Source of the DNA: Prostheceraeus crozeri
Taxonomy: Eukaryota > Platyhelminthes > Polycladida > Euryleptidae
Direction of reading: 5' to 3'
DNA length: 64,000 nt
Assembly: GCA_907163375.1 (NCBI GenBank)
Contig: CAJQUW010001649.1
Span: 1 to 64,000 of the forward strand
Part shown: positions 9,518 through 20,448 of the stretch, one piece after another
How positions within the stretch are numbered: the stretch's first letter is position 1
How the letters are laid out: every line of letters begins with the position of its first letter
Translations under genes and position numbers: made by a program
Notes under the pieces: model-generated
What the model saw: only the letters and a program-made list of their open reading frames with translations
Told to the model about the DNA's origin: nothing
Database searches by the model: none

Positions 9518-9880
9518 TCATTGTTTCTTGTCTTTAAATTGAATACCTAAATGTCTTTTTATTTCATTGGAAATTGATTCAACTTCATAAGATCCAGGAA
9601 GAAAAGTTAATTCTTTCCAAGTTTTACCTTTGTCATTTGAATATTTAAATCGGTCATTTACATCTTTGATAATATTTTGTATAGTGTTGAATGTTGAAAG
9701 ACTAGTTAATGCTACTTCATAATGTTTGTCTTGTTCTAAGTGAATAATAGGATCTAAATTACAAGTATGCGAGGAAGTAGTTGCTATAAATTTTAATGTC
9801 GTACTAAATTTTGATGAGGACAAAATCTCGGTTAAATTTTCTAAATGTTTATTAATGTTTTCTAGTTCTGCCGAAGACAT
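9518..9880 (-). CDS. Putative structural protein piece of the fossil
   Basis: The frame starts MSSAELENINKHLENLTEIL at 9880 behind TTAAAAATG, so the start is firm. A short coiled-coil head is followed by a beta-rich part (TTLKFIATTSS ... HYEVALTSLSTFNTIQNI ... RFKYSNDKGKTWKELTFLPG). The last words, a WKELTFLPGSYEVESI-type beta hairpin, recur in proteins of animal PolB elements as I remember them. It is likely a virion protein by position. Function not proven. Confidence 0.4.
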   Translation of the reverse strand: MSSAELENINKHLENLTEILSSSKFSTTLKFIATTSSHTCNLDPIIHLEQDKHYEVALTSLSTFNTIQNIIKDVNDRFKYSNDKGKTWKELTFLPGSYEVESISNEIKRHLGIQFKDKKQ

Positions 9881-9882
9881 TT

Positions 9883-10218
9883 TTAACTAAATAATTTAGA
9901 TAAGCTTTTGTAGTCTTTTTCACTTATAATTTTCTTTTCTAATAGTCTTTTTAAGATTGCATGTATTTCGTCAAAACTAGAGTTATGTCCTTCTTTTGTT
10001 GCAGCTAATACAATCTCTAATCTGTTTATTAATTCTAGTGGGTCATCGGGCAGGAAAACCGTTGTCTCGCTTAGTCCTGTCCCTGTTTTAGGCAATAAGT
10101 TTTCTAATTGTTTATAACGTCTAAGAGTTTTTGCAGTTCCAACCTTATCTAACATAGTTTTATATTTTATTAGATCATCTACATCGTATCTATTTAAATT
10201 CGCTCTTAATAAATCCAC
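9883..10218 (-). CDS. Small helical protein of the fossil, unknown role
   Basis: This leftward frame of 111 residues is almost entirely helical in character: DVDDLIKYKTMLDKVGTAKT at the start and ILKRLLEKKIISEKDYKSLS at the end, with a middle stretch FLPDDPLELINRLEIVL. There are no cysteine clusters or membrane segments. It abuts the next leftward gene (start 9880) with only two bases between them, which implies a polycistronic or tightly packed block. The visible start is GTG rather than ATG. Family not recognised. Confidence 0.35.
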   Translation of the reverse strand: MDLLRANLNRYDVDDLIKYKTMLDKVGTAKTLRRYKQLENLLPKTGTGLSETTVFLPDDPLELINRLEIVLAATKEGHNSSFDEIHAILKRLLEKKIISEKDYKSLSKLFS

Positions 10219-10272
10219 GAAATTTCTGTCTAAACTAAAAGGTGATTTATCTGGTGTGAAAATTAAATTTTC

Positions 10273-10680
10273 TTAAGTATTTATAAATAATTCTTCTCCA
10301 CCTAAGAAAAATCTAAGAGATGCCTTTCTATCTCTAAATGAAGTAGAATGCTCAAATACCATAGATTTTGGTAATTTCTTTTCTATGTTTGCTTCTAACA
10401 AACCATAATCATCCATGATGGTTTTCTGCACTGGATCAGATATATCAATTCGTTTATCATGGTCTGCAAGTTCTTTCTCAAGAATTTTGAGTGGCGCAAT
10501 AGTTTTTTCAAAATCAGTTTTCACTTGTTCAGTTAGGTGCATTTTTTCTAACATATCAGATTGAACGCCAGCTTGTAGCATTCGATATTGTCTATGTTTT
10601 TTCTTCATAATATTTTTCTGTTTTATTAATTCTTCTAGTTGTTTAATTCTTTTTTGGTTATCAGCTCTAATGTTATCCAC
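10273..10680 (-). CDS. Coiled-coil protein of the fossil, unknown role
   Basis: The 135-residue frame begins with a long charged coiled coil (NQKRIKQLEELIKQKNIMKK) and ends in a compact segment with FRDRKASLRFFLGGEELF. The gene sits one base from the end of the next leftward gene (10682). It may be a scaffold or core protein by analogy with other tightly packed small virion genes, but nothing diagnostic is present. The start codon in this frame is GTG, so the true start is uncertain. Confidence 0.3.
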   Translation of the reverse strand: MDNIRADNQKRIKQLEELIKQKNIMKKKHRQYRMLQAGVQSDMLEKMHLTEQVKTDFEKTIAPLKILEKELADHDKRIDISDPVQKTIMDDYGLLEANIEKKLPKSMVFEHSTSFRDRKASLRFFLGGEELFINT

Positions 10681-10681
10681 T

Positions 10682-11398
10682 TTAAAATATAATATTTGAA
10701 TTTTGTTGTAGCATAGTGATACAGCAAAAACACTGCACCAAAGGTGCTGACACTTGAAGAGTCGACTTTACTGAACAACTTATTTTCGTTCTATGGAACT
10801 TTGTTCTAACGTTTTTAATAAAGTTCTTATTTCGTCTAAAAAAAGCTTCATTGTCTACTTTGTCTTGAGGAATTTTGGGAGTTTTATTAGCTTCTCTAGC
10901 TATTTTGTGAAAAGCTTCTATCTCTTCTAATGTAATAACATTATCTTCCATTGATCTTTGAAAATAGTAATGTAGTTTATCATATACTTCTTTGACATGT
11001 AAATGTTTCTTATTCAATGATTTTCGTTTCTTAGTCATTAAAGATTTATCTATCATTGTCGCAAGTGAAGTTGTAAAAACAGCTGTACTTGTTAAAGCAG
11101 TAGCAACAACAGGAATTGTAAGAGCACCAGAAGATATTACAATAGTCAGAGCGCCTAAAGAAATTGTTAAGAATACTCCAACTCCTTGTGTTACATTCTT
11201 CACTATAGTCCAGCTTTTTCTTAATTTATCATAATGTTCTAGTTTTAATCGTGTCTCCTTATCTTTCATATACCTTATCCTGTCTTTGTGTTTCACTTCA
11301 TTGGGAACCGAAGGTTTAATTTCACTTGTTTTAAATTGTGATAATATCGGATATAAAGGGGCTGATGGTTCTTTTGTTTTTTCATTTTCATCTTCCAT
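10682..11398 (-). CDS. Membrane protein of the fossil with two predicted transmembrane helices
   Basis: ATG at 11398 follows TTTAAAA. The 238-residue product has a polar Pro/Lys-rich head, then two adjacent hydrophobic segments (about residues 70-95 GVGVFLTISLGALTIVISSG and 96-115 LTIPVVATALTSTAVFTTSL), then a basic helical tail with an EEIEAFHKIAREANKTPKIP segment. It is the first gene of the leftward block. Virion membrane or envelope roles are possible but not shown by any motif. Family not recognised. Confidence 0.4.
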   Translation of the reverse strand: MEDENEKTKEPSAPLYPILSQFKTSEIKPSVPNEVKHKDRIRYMKDKETRLKLEHYDKLRKSWTIVKNVTQGVGVFLTISLGALTIVISSGALTIPVVATALTSTAVFTTSLATMIDKSLMTKKRKSLNKKHLHVKEVYDKLHYYFQRSMEDNVITLEEIEAFHKIAREANKTPKIPQDKVDNEAFFRRNKNFIKNVRTKFHRTKISCSVKSTLQVSAPLVQCFCCITMLQQNSNIIF

Positions 11399-11447
11399 TT
11401 TTAAATGAATATTTTAATACAATGAACATTGCTGTTGCTAATATGTA

Positions 11448-11570
11448 TTTGTAATTTCATTTTATGAAGTTAGGGAGTCCCTTATTTTCCTTTGTAAATT
11501 GCATGTTATGAATTGGACCCTATTTTGCATTAGTAATTTCATTTTGTGAATTTCGGGAGGGTCCTATTTT
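11448..11570. repeat. Three tandem repeats of about 41 bases at the right edge of the fossil
   Basis: Units at 11448-11490, 11491-11529 and 11530-11570 share the order TTTGTAATTTCATTTTATGA, then a G-rich or A-rich word, then GTCCCTTATTTT or a variant. They lie upstream of the first leftward gene and next to the presumed right end of the element, so they may be promoter or terminal repeats. Confidence 0.5.
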
Positions 11571-11595
11571 TTTCTTTTTTTTTTGTATCTACCTA

Positions 11596-11642
11596 GGTAT
11601 GAGATCCGGTGCAGAGCGAAGCGATGCGCCGGATCTCATACC
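11596..11642. repeat. 17-base hairpin at the fossil/LINE boundary
   Basis: GGTATGAGATCCGGTGC at 11596-11612 pairs with GCGCCGGATCTCATACC at 11626-11642, with one mismatch and a 13-base loop. It sits just right of a T-rich run and just left of the LINE coding remains. Confidence 0.6.
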
Positions 11643-11644
11643 CT

Positions 11645-12900
11645 ATACTACTGGTCAGACAATATACTATCCATTGCCTGGTCAAAGTTGGCTGACAGTA
11701 TCTCCAGACCCCTAACGATGCTGTTCAACTCATGCCTCAAAGCTGTAGATTTGCCACTGTATTGGAAGCGTGCCGACGTGATTCCTCTCCCAAAATCATC
11801 TCCTCCAAGACTTGCAGAAATAAGGTCAACATTTCTCCTTCCGATGCCCGAGCGAATATTTGAGAAGAGTCTACTTAAGAGAATCATTAAAAGAGTTCCT
11901 TACACGCCTCGACCGTGGTCAGTTCGCTTATCGACTTAAGGGATCCACAGCATGTACCCTAATTGAGCTGGTAAATTTTTTAACCCCAAGTCTTCAGGAT
12001 CCTGACGTAATAGCTTGCTAGGTTGTGTTTGTTGATCTAATAAAAGGGTTCGACAAGATTCCGCATGACCTTATTCAGAGGATAATAAAGGACAATTTTA
12101 GTGAATCTGCGATTTTTTTGTTCACAATTATCTTTCATCAAGACAAATGAGAATACGATGGAAGGATTCTGCAAGTAGACCTACTCAAATGACCAGTGGA
12201 ATTCCGCAGGGATCATCGATAGGTCCTCTGATTATTGGTTATTTTATCTCAGATCTTTCTTCTGATATAAAATCAAACTGCACATTATTGATCAAGTTCG
12301 CCGACGACATCTTTGTTGGAAAGATCTACAAAGATTGCGACGTGTAACTGGTTTCGGAAGTGTAAGAAATTATTGTTCTTTGGGCTGAAGAAAATAGAAT
12401 TTCCGTTAAAGAAAACAAATGCCATCAGTTTTTTATTTCCTCAAATAGACAGTTCCACAAAGGAAAGTTTCAAATTCGCATGACTCCTCTTCGAGAAACA
12501 GTACGGATACTCGGTGTGTTTTTCATGAGCAACTTCGATGGAAAAAGCACGTCGAGCAAATCTGCAAGAGGGCATCTTCAAGGTTATTTGGTCTACGCCA
12601 ATTACGAGACATTATCCCTAAGGCTCTGCGGATCACAATTTATCAGAACTGCATCCGGAGCATTCTTGAGTATACAGCTCCATTGTTCACCAAGTTATCA
12701 AAACTGTCAGAAATTGAGATTGATGGAATTCAAAGAAGGGCTCATGTTATTGTGTGCGTTGTTAATTGTGATTAATAACTTTTTGCCTCTCGGTTATCGA
12801 CGGAAGGCAGTTGGCTACAAACTTTTTCAGCAGATCGTCTCAAAAAGTGATTACCCTCTGCATCATCTGTGCTTACCCTTGTTGCCATATTCAAGATAGT
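11645..12900 (+). mobile_element. Decayed LINE (APE-class, jockey/CR1-like) reverse transcriptase fragment
   Basis: Rightward coding remains contain KRADVIPLPKSSPP and an FLLPMPERIFEKSLLKRI segment (RT box 1-2 region), TSGIPQGSSIGPLI (box 4) at about 12.2 kb, the catalytic KFADDIF at about 12.3 kb, and TVRILGVFF plus later thumb remains up to about 12.9 kb. The reading frame changes several times, so the copy is long dead. The endonuclease and 5' part are absent. The motif wording fits jockey/CR1-like LINEs rather than the RLE class next door. Confidence 0.7.
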
Positions 12901-13107
12901 TCCGACTTCCATCTATCACTTCCGCGCTCCGCAGCAAAAGCTTCATATCGATGTCTCAGCTATCCAACAGTGGTTTCACTTTAATATAAATGTAACTTTC
13001 AGAATGTATCTTGTCAAAAATTATTTTTTTAATTTCATTTGTAACATTTATCTTTGTGTTGTCCGCTCCACAATTTTCATTATTGGGGCGTTTACTTAAA
13101 AAACGTC

Positions 13108-16100
13108 TTTATTTATTTATTGTTTTGGACACGATCTCACATATTCAGATCGGTTAGTGTCTCAAGACCTCGGAGACTTATCAAGCCTCAGGGAGATCAA
13201 GAGTTCGACGCAGGATATGAGCACTGCCAAAGAGTGCTGCTTTCATCAATTCCGGTATGTGGTGTACCCCAGGAATCTTTTTGAGGTAGGCTTTCCACCT
13301 TGATGTGTAGGCACACAAAGGTACCGACAACAACCGGGACAACTTCAACATTTGTCCTCCACAACTTCTTTATTTCTAAGCGTAGGTCTTGATACTTTGT
13401 GATCTTCTCCTTCTCTTTCATGTTTTTGTCGTCGGGACTGCTATATCTATTATTAGGGTTTTCCTTTGGATCTTATCCACCACGATGATGTCTGGTCTTC
13501 TTGTTTGTGTAGTGGTCAGCCCGCACTTCGAAGTCCCACAAGATCTTTGCATCATTAGTTTCGATCACCAATTGAGGGTCGTGCTTCCAATATTGATTCA
13601 CTACATCAATTCCTTTGTCCTTGCAAATCACTCTATGGATAGACTTGGCAACTTCGTTATGTCTTCGGAGGTATTCCGTTTCTGCCAGTTTTGAACAGCC
13701 AGTCAGGATGTGAGAGACAGTTTCGTCAGTTGCTTTACAAAGTCTGCATTTCGGGTCTGTTGAAATTCTTAGGATATGTGCTTTATGTGCCTTCGTGTTC
13801 AGAGCCTGATCTTGTGCGGCTGTTAGCAGTGATTCAGTCTCAATCTTTAATTTGACAGTTGTTAGCCAATTGTACTGTGTTTCTTTTGTTGTAATGCCAT
13901 TGGTTTGTCTGAAATATTGCCCATGCAGAAGCTTCTCATGCCACTTCCTTTGTCTGTCGTCCATTTGTGCTGCTTTTCATGTTTGGAATTTCTCGGGCCT
14001 TTACTTGTTCTGCTTATCTGATTTCACAACCGCCAGCAGTGGATCGTCTTGAGTATTCCATACATATTTTTTGAGGCTCCTGTCCTCTCCCTCTGTCACT
14101 GCCAGGATGTTCTTAAGCCCTCTACCTCCATTTATACGTGGTAGATATAGGCGATCGACATCAGCCCGTGGATGTAGCGCGTGGTACATTGTCATTATCT
14201 TCCTTGTCTTTCGATTTAATTCTTCCATTTCTGCGTCGGTCCATTTTACAGCTCCACCAGTGTAACTTATTACTGGAATGGCATCTGTATTGATGTCCGC
14301 TATCTTGTGTCTTGCATATAATTTTGACTTCAGTATTTGTTTCAATCGCTTTTTGTATTCTTTCTTCGCTCTGTCTTTTGCCTCGCTCCAGATTATTTCT
14401 ATGCTCTGGTATGCCAAGGTACTTGTACCCATCCGAACTGGTGTCACGGATAGTTTCTTCTTATCGCAATCCTTGTGCTTCTTTAACATTGCCTCTATTT
14501 ATTATTAGTCGCGCACACTTTTCATAGCTGAATTTCATTCCACTATCATCACAGAATATTTTTGTAGTATGAATGAGACTGTCGATATCTGCTTCTTTCT
14601 TGCTGTACAGCTTAAGATCGTCCATATAGAGTAAGTGGTTGATTTACTTCCGTTTCTTAATATATATTCCTTTCCAGTCCTTCGAAGCATTTGACTGAGC
14701 GGATTGATGGCCAGACAGAAGAGTAGAGGGGATATCGCATCACCTTGAAATATTCCTCTTATCCGAACTTCACCAATGTCTTCTCGATCGTGTGTTATCA
14801 TTGTCGTCCAATATCTCATTGATGTTTGTATTAGATTTCGAAGTGCGCTATTTATTTTGTAAATTTCCAGGCATTTCATCATCCATACATGCGGGACAGA
14901 ATCGTACGCTTTTTGGTTATCTATCCATGAAATTGCAAGATATGTGTGTCTTTTCTTATTATCTCTTGTAACACTTCGATCAATCACTAATTGCTCTTTT
15001 GTGCCTCTCTTTACAGGTTGGGCTCCTTTTTGCTCTTTACATATGATATCATTTTTAGTGACATGACCCATTATCTCTGACGCTACTGTGCCGGAGAAAA
15101 GGTTCCATATTGTTGGCAGGCATGTTATTGGTCGGAAGTTATCGGGTGTTGCTTGTTTATTTGGATCCTTCATGATGAGCACTGTGGACCAATTCGCTAA
15201 CCACTCAGGCATAGTTTGGGGTTGCCTTGTGATGATGTTCAGTTAATTTGCTAATCTTCCTTGTAATGACGTCAATATCCTTATCCAGAGCTCTCCAATC
15301 TGGCTTAATTAAAATCTAATACTCCTTTCTATGTCATCTTCTGTTATTGCAATCTGTGGTTGCTCAGCAATTGTGTTTTTGCTTTCTATAACATCACTTA
15401 GCCACGTGGAATCTGTGTTGTAGCTGACTGGATTTCCCCACAGTTCTTGCCAGAATTGCAACATTTCATTACTTTGTACATGACGCTGCTGTATGCGTCC
15501 GTTATTTCTCCACGTGTCGTTAACCTTTCTTGGATCACTTTGGAACATCTTGTTTATTCTATACTATTCGTGACACGCTTCATATCTCTGCAGCCTGTGA
15601 CTTACAGCAATTATTCTTTGTTTGGCATCTTCCAATGCTGTGTTCAGATTTCTGGATTCAAGGTGATATTTGTTATGTATAAATTTGAATTCTTGATTGC
15701 AGTAAATCGGTTGACATCACTCCTGAGACCACTAATTTTCTTTGTCAGTCGTATCTTCCACCGTGGGGTCATTGGTTGATTACTGATTTTCTCACCCTTG
15801 TGAATTTCTTCAATTATTTTGGCCACAGCATACATTAGTCGGTTTATTGTAGTCAAATCACTCGTCGGGATTGATTTGACGATTCTATTTATACGTTCAA
15901 TTGTAGCTCGTGTTTCTACGTTATAGTCAATTTTTCGGATATTTTGCCTTGATATGAAGCTATCGTATTTGACCATATACTCAGTAATCTTGTTTCGGAT
16001 TGTCATATCTTCTCTTGTAAGCTGTTGTTCAATGTCTGCTATTGACTCATTCAATTCTCCTTCACTTTCTTGAATTTGGTTATTAAACTCTTCTCGGTTT

Positions 16101-16180
16101 TCTGCTTCGCCATTATTGTCGTCACTACTTTCTGTTATTCTAGTTGCGATGCTCGTTAATTCAATGTCTGTTAGCAACTT
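13108..16180 (-). mobile_element. RLE-class LINE (R2/NeSL/CRE-like), nearly full coding length, frameshifted
   Basis: Read leftward from 16177. There is an N-terminal charged domain with a PRWKIRLTKKISGLRSDVN-type motif (to 15644), then the pre-RT segment with LQFWQELWGNP (15548-15309). The reverse transcriptase has NFRPITCLPTIWNL, ISWIDNQKAYDSVPHVW and IFQGDAISPLLF (15212-14690), and the catalytic box YMDD at 14617-14628. The thumb follows with HPRADVDRLYLPR (14489-14001). Then come the CCHC knuckle CRLCKATDETVSHILTGC and the restriction-like endonuclease motif RPD...IDIAVP (about 13,495-13,420). A conserved end ILRRTLDLPEA stops at 13181. A short 3'UTR with AATAAATAAATAAA closes the element. 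There are several frame changes, so it is inactive. The family also supplied the fragment at 2161-2392. Confidence 0.8.
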
Positions 16181-16479
16181 ATTATTTTCTATAGATCGCT
16201 TTTGATTTAGCAGTCCCTGTTCACTAATTGTCGAATCAGGGTTATTTTGTTACCACAATTCAAGCATACGCTTCCTGTGGCCCCTCACATCCGGTTGACT
16301 TCCATAGTAACACTCCATGACTCTGATGTTGTCATTTCTTGCCCATTCTTCTTTCCGTCGTCGCTGTCAATTGTTTGATGTTCATTCAGTTCCAGTAGCT
16401 CTTCCGCTTGAACACCCTGGGACACCAATGTTCAACGCAGGCCTTGTTAACCCGTGCGACGTCTGTTCCGGTATGAAAT

Positions 16480-16775
16480 CGGTTTTATTAATATGCTCCA
16501 TATGTTGTGTATCGGTGTTGGGCGAGGACGAGATTATGGAGGAAACCACTTTTCTCTCCCCTGTATGGACTTTTTGTGATTCGAACGTCTGCAGTCTGGT
16601 TGATAATCAGCCAATGTCTGAACCACTTGCGACCTCCACGTTGCTGGATTACAGGTGCTAGCCACACACCCGGTCGAAAGTATTATTAATAAGGTTGACT
16701 GCGCAAGGAGTCGAACCTGGGCCATCCAGACCACAGGCAGACACTTAAACCACTGTGCCACTCGCTCGTCAAATC
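16480..16775 (-). mobile_element. tRNA-derived SINE
   Basis: On the minus strand a tRNA-like head holds an A-box TGGCACAGTGG (complement of 16751-16761) and a B-box GGTTCGACTCC (complement of 16707-16717), at the spacing expected of an RNA polymerase III internal promoter. An unrelated body follows, with GGTCGCAAGTGGTTCAGACA and GATTATCAACCAGACTG. The head does not fold as a clean tRNA with proper acceptor arms, so it is a SINE rather than a tRNA gene. The body's left limit is approximate. Confidence 0.6.
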
Positions 16776-17764
16776 AGCCTAATTATTTTTAATATTATTA
16801 TTATACGCGAATTCTAGGCATGACACACGAAATTCAAAAACAGTAAGCGGTTGGAAGAAGCATAAACTGCACTTAATTGATTTTAATTGTGCTGGTATAT
16901 TTCATGATTTCGTGAAGGGATGGAGTATACTTGGGTAAATTCTGAACAACACAATAAATGTGGTCTACTTTTCAGGATCGTGGTTATTGCTTTCCTTTTT
17001 CAGGACGGATATTTCAAAATCGCTTTCAATCATCCTCAGAATGCGATTTTAAAATATTCGTCCTGGATTAAGAAATAAATGGAAATGTACAGTGTAGCCT
17101 GATGGAATTCAAATTCAAATACATTAGTATTAATCGGGAACGCAATAAACGTAAACTCTAACTTAAAAAGACAGCCGGACACCGAATGGAATCAAATTAT
17201 AGGGAGTGATGAAATATAATGCATACAATTTATGTGGTAGGATATCATTCCTTAATGTTTTTCCAAATGAAACTCCTTCATCATTGTTTAACTTGAGTTA
17301 GCTGCATTTTTTAGGGTTTACAGAAAACTCATACGAGAATCGTTTTTGGGGTATCCATGACATGCCAGTCCGAAACGTAAATGAAATTGAGGAATAAAAC
17401 CAAAGGAAATCACATAACAATAAATTCATGCATTTATTGATTAATATGCGTATATCCTGTGACAATAAAAAAACAATGCGTGCCATGAAAGCATGATAAT
17501 ATGTGAACTACTGTATGCAGAAGGTAGAAAAAGAAGAAAATAGCTATTAAACTTTCTCTGAATTATTACTGACAATAAGTGCATTTTGATATTTTTATTT
17601 AACCTTAAATTCAACAATTTTTATGAATGAGTATTAATCAAAAAATCTTTCCCTGATTCTTTCTAACGCATTATTTTACAGAAACCAACTTGTTATTATT
17701 AATATCATAAACTTTTGTTAAAAAGCGCGGCTACACGGATTTTAATGGAATACATACATGAATA
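16776..17764. other. Non-coding gap with one 23-base inverted repeat
   Basis: AT-rich DNA without a convincing gene. The one structured item is an inverted repeat at 17001-17023 (CAGGACGGATATTTCAAAATC at its start) and 17043-17065 (GCGATTTTAAAATATTCGTC), with two mismatches and a loop of about 19 bases, probably a small fold-back relic. Confidence 0.5.
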
Positions 17765-19655
17765 TACACGATCTTTCTCTAGAATTTTATGCGGCCACCC
17801 TGACTCCATGACATGCTCAACGGACTCCAACACCTCACCACACCTACCACAATAACCGTACCCATCCATCCCAATTCTTTTCCTGTACGCCCCCAGCTCT
17901 AGAGTGTCCAGACCTCAATCTAACCATACTGACTCTCTTCCCGGTACCAACTACTCTCCAAATTGTGTTTTACACCCTCCCCATACACATTTACACACAT
18001 TTCATGCGACCACACATCAACTACTTCAGTTTCTTCCGCCAACTTTCACCACCTCGTATAAGCACTCCACCTCTTCTTTGTCTTCACTTCAAGCCCTATC
18101 CCGATTAACCACCTCATCCGCCCATTCATTTCCCACCAAACCCACACGAATTCCATACTTTTCCCTGCATCGTCCAACTGCATATCAAACCGAACGATCT
18201 CTCTCAAGCAATTGTTCATTCTGCCACTGCCAGCCCTCATCATATCAGTAAGTCCTGACTGACTGTCAGACACCACCATCACACTATTCCAATCACCTTG
18301 ATGATCCAACGGACATCTCATCTCTTCCAACAACGCCCCGTTTCCACTTCCTTTAACACCTCATCACCCCAGACCGGCTCAGTAGGCGATCTGCTGGTGA
18401 TAACCACTGCTGATCCACCTCTCCCACACTCAATTGCCACTCTCCTCATTCTCACACTTCCCACCTTCCACCATCCATTCCACACCTTCCAAGGTCTTTC
18501 ACCTTGTAACCCCATCCTTCTGATCCCTTCTGGAATTGCACTACTCAACAACCTTTTCGCACAAGACCTCCAATCATCCCTCCTTACCAAACTTCTCTGA
18601 ACCACCTTGAATCCTCAGCTCTTCCTAGCATTGTCATCACCAACTCTCATACACTTCTGAAATTCATCCATCCATAGACCTTCAACTACTTTACTCACCT
18701 CAGCTTCCATCAGCACTGCTTTCTTCGGAGCACTCCTTATTGTACCTCCAATAATTTAATACTTCAACTGCACCGTCTCAATCTTACTCCACAATGTCCT
18801 GGATACCCAAGGGGCCCACGCAGACTTTCCATACAACAGAAAGCTCCTCACCAACGCTCCATCCCCAGTCCTTTCCAGCCAACCGTCTCATCAAACAAGC
18901 ACCCTTCTCAACCTTCTCCACTACCCTCTCCACATGTTCCCCGGAAGGCAAATGCGATATCATTCGTAATTCCCAGCAAGCAGGAAAGTTTCTCCTTCTC
19001 AACCAGCTCTCTTTCACCATGACAACTAGCCCGCTCATCTCTCGATCCTTGACGTCATTCGAAAATAGCGTCTCAGAACATTTACCCACAGAAATCTTCA
19101 TCAGCCACTCCTCATACCACTCTTCAACCAAACTCTTCAAACCCGACGCTTTCTGCGACCGCTCCGTGATCCTGACTACCGACTTCCGAGACACCCAAAC
19201 CGCGAGGTCATCCGCAAAGCCACTCACCTCCGTCTCCTTCGAGAGCCGCTCTACAGGGTCATTGATGAACACCAGTAAGAGGAGAAAGGAATGAGGCGAA
19301 ACAGCCTGGCCTTGCTCCTCTCATTTTCCACTTTAAACGAACACAACCGATTTTCATCCATTCCTGCACCCACCTAACGACTGTTCTACTCAATCTCGCT
19401 TTGATCAACGTCCATAACAGACCAACACGCCACACTTTATCATACGCTCTTTCGAAATCAAGCAACACCAAGCCGGTATTCCCTTTCTTCTGATACCCAT
19501 CTCACACCGCCTGCGACAGCCTGACTAATTGGTCTTTCACGCTCCTGCCGTCACGAAAACCAGCTTAGAGCTCAGACAGCACATCTTTTTTCTTCAATAC
19601 CCACCTCATCCGACTCACCAACAATCTTTCCATCCACATACAGAAGCATAACGAG
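17765..19655 (-). mobile_element. LINE fragment with RT, RNase H and C-terminal zinc knuckle
   Basis: Read leftward. FRDGRSVKDQLVRLSQAV and VLLDFERAYDKVWR (RT box 3) lie at 19.57-19.45 kb. VFINDPVERLSKETEV followed by the catalytic GFADDLAVW is near 19.2 kb, and an SISVGKCSETLF-like thumb continues to 18.8 kb. The RNase H domain (VMVVSDSQSGLTDMMRAGSG) is near 18.28 kb, and a CGRCGE...ESVEHVME knuckle near 17.8 kb. The order RT, RNase H, CCHC-like end fits LINEs of the I/jockey/Tad range. The base composition is distinctly C-rich on the plus strand compared with its surroundings. The 5' part and endonuclease are missing and the frame changes repeatedly. Confidence 0.7.
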
Positions 19656-20448
19656 CATGCTCCCAATTGTCTGTCTGTCAACTACAAAGTGTAGAGAGGA
19701 CAGATAACGTGATAATCGAAGCCTCTGACACTGAGTAGGAGTAGGATTTTGTCAGTAATCATCAAATAATAACCTCGTTCGCATTGATCAGTAAGTTTTG
19801 CATCAACAATGAGCTGCAGCTGATGAAATATCGATCTTCATCTCCAAATATAAAAATGTTCTCATTTGTTCTATTTTGGGCAGCAGTTCTAGAGCATGCA
19901 AGACCATGAAATAGAATTTGTTGTGACGTCGATGAATTTTGCTATTCGACTGACTGACGACCATGGAGGACGAAATTCAGTTTGCTAAATGCACTCGGTG
20001 TCAACATAGTGTGGATTAATCTCGAAATTGAATGTATTATCACTGGTGCAAATTAAATTGAATTAAATTCTGAAAATGAATTAGAAAATCAACATAATCA
20101 ATGCACTTGCGCATTATAAACTTAGTTTAAGCTTCGAATTCATTCCATTTAACGTGCTGTACGTCTAAATCAAACAGATGTTTCAAAATATGTTTACCCT
20201 TCATTTTTAAAATCTCAGGGACATTTTTACCCATCCAAATATTCTTTTAGATAGTGCACCATGTGGTGACCACGCAAACCTATTACACTTGAGGACTTTC
20301 GTATATAATTATATGATAATTCAAAAGCAATTGAATGTGTTTATGTTAGTTTTATGAACAATTTATTCCAATTAGTTTCTGTCTTTTTCTTGAATCTATC
20401 TTAAGGGAACTTTAATTAGTGTGCTAAAGACACACTGAAGGAGTCGCT
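19656..20448. other. Non-coding gap
   Basis: No gene, RNA gene or repeat that I can support; ordinary AT-rich spacer. Confidence 0.4.

Larger units (their letters stand above)
1..11570. mobile_element. Polinton-like PolB virus-like element (fossil, broken)
   Basis: The block combines a family-B DNA polymerase gene, two A32-type packaging ATPase genes, a fibre-like gene and a set of small leftward genes that look structural. That set of parts fits the Polinton/Maverick-like class of large DNA elements. Gene blocks are strand-organised: leftward at 1-1.5 kb, rightward at 2.6-8.2 kb, leftward at 8.3-11.4 kb. No retroviral-type integrase or adenovirus-type protease gene is visible within the window, and the left end lies outside it, so terminal repeats cannot be checked. 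The element is broken in many places and carries a LINE insertion. Several reading frames remain readable over hundreds of bases, which suggests a moderate rather than very old age. The exact family is uncertain. Confidence 0.75.

Noticed and set aside
16697-16770. Possible tRNA gene
   Set aside because: A- and B-boxes are present but the acceptor and anticodon arms do not pair well and a SINE body follows, so it is called a SINE.
17904-19294. Pro/Ser/Thr-rich plus-strand frames
   Set aside because: They are shadows of the minus-strand LINE (RT and RNase H), which explains the C-rich plus strand.
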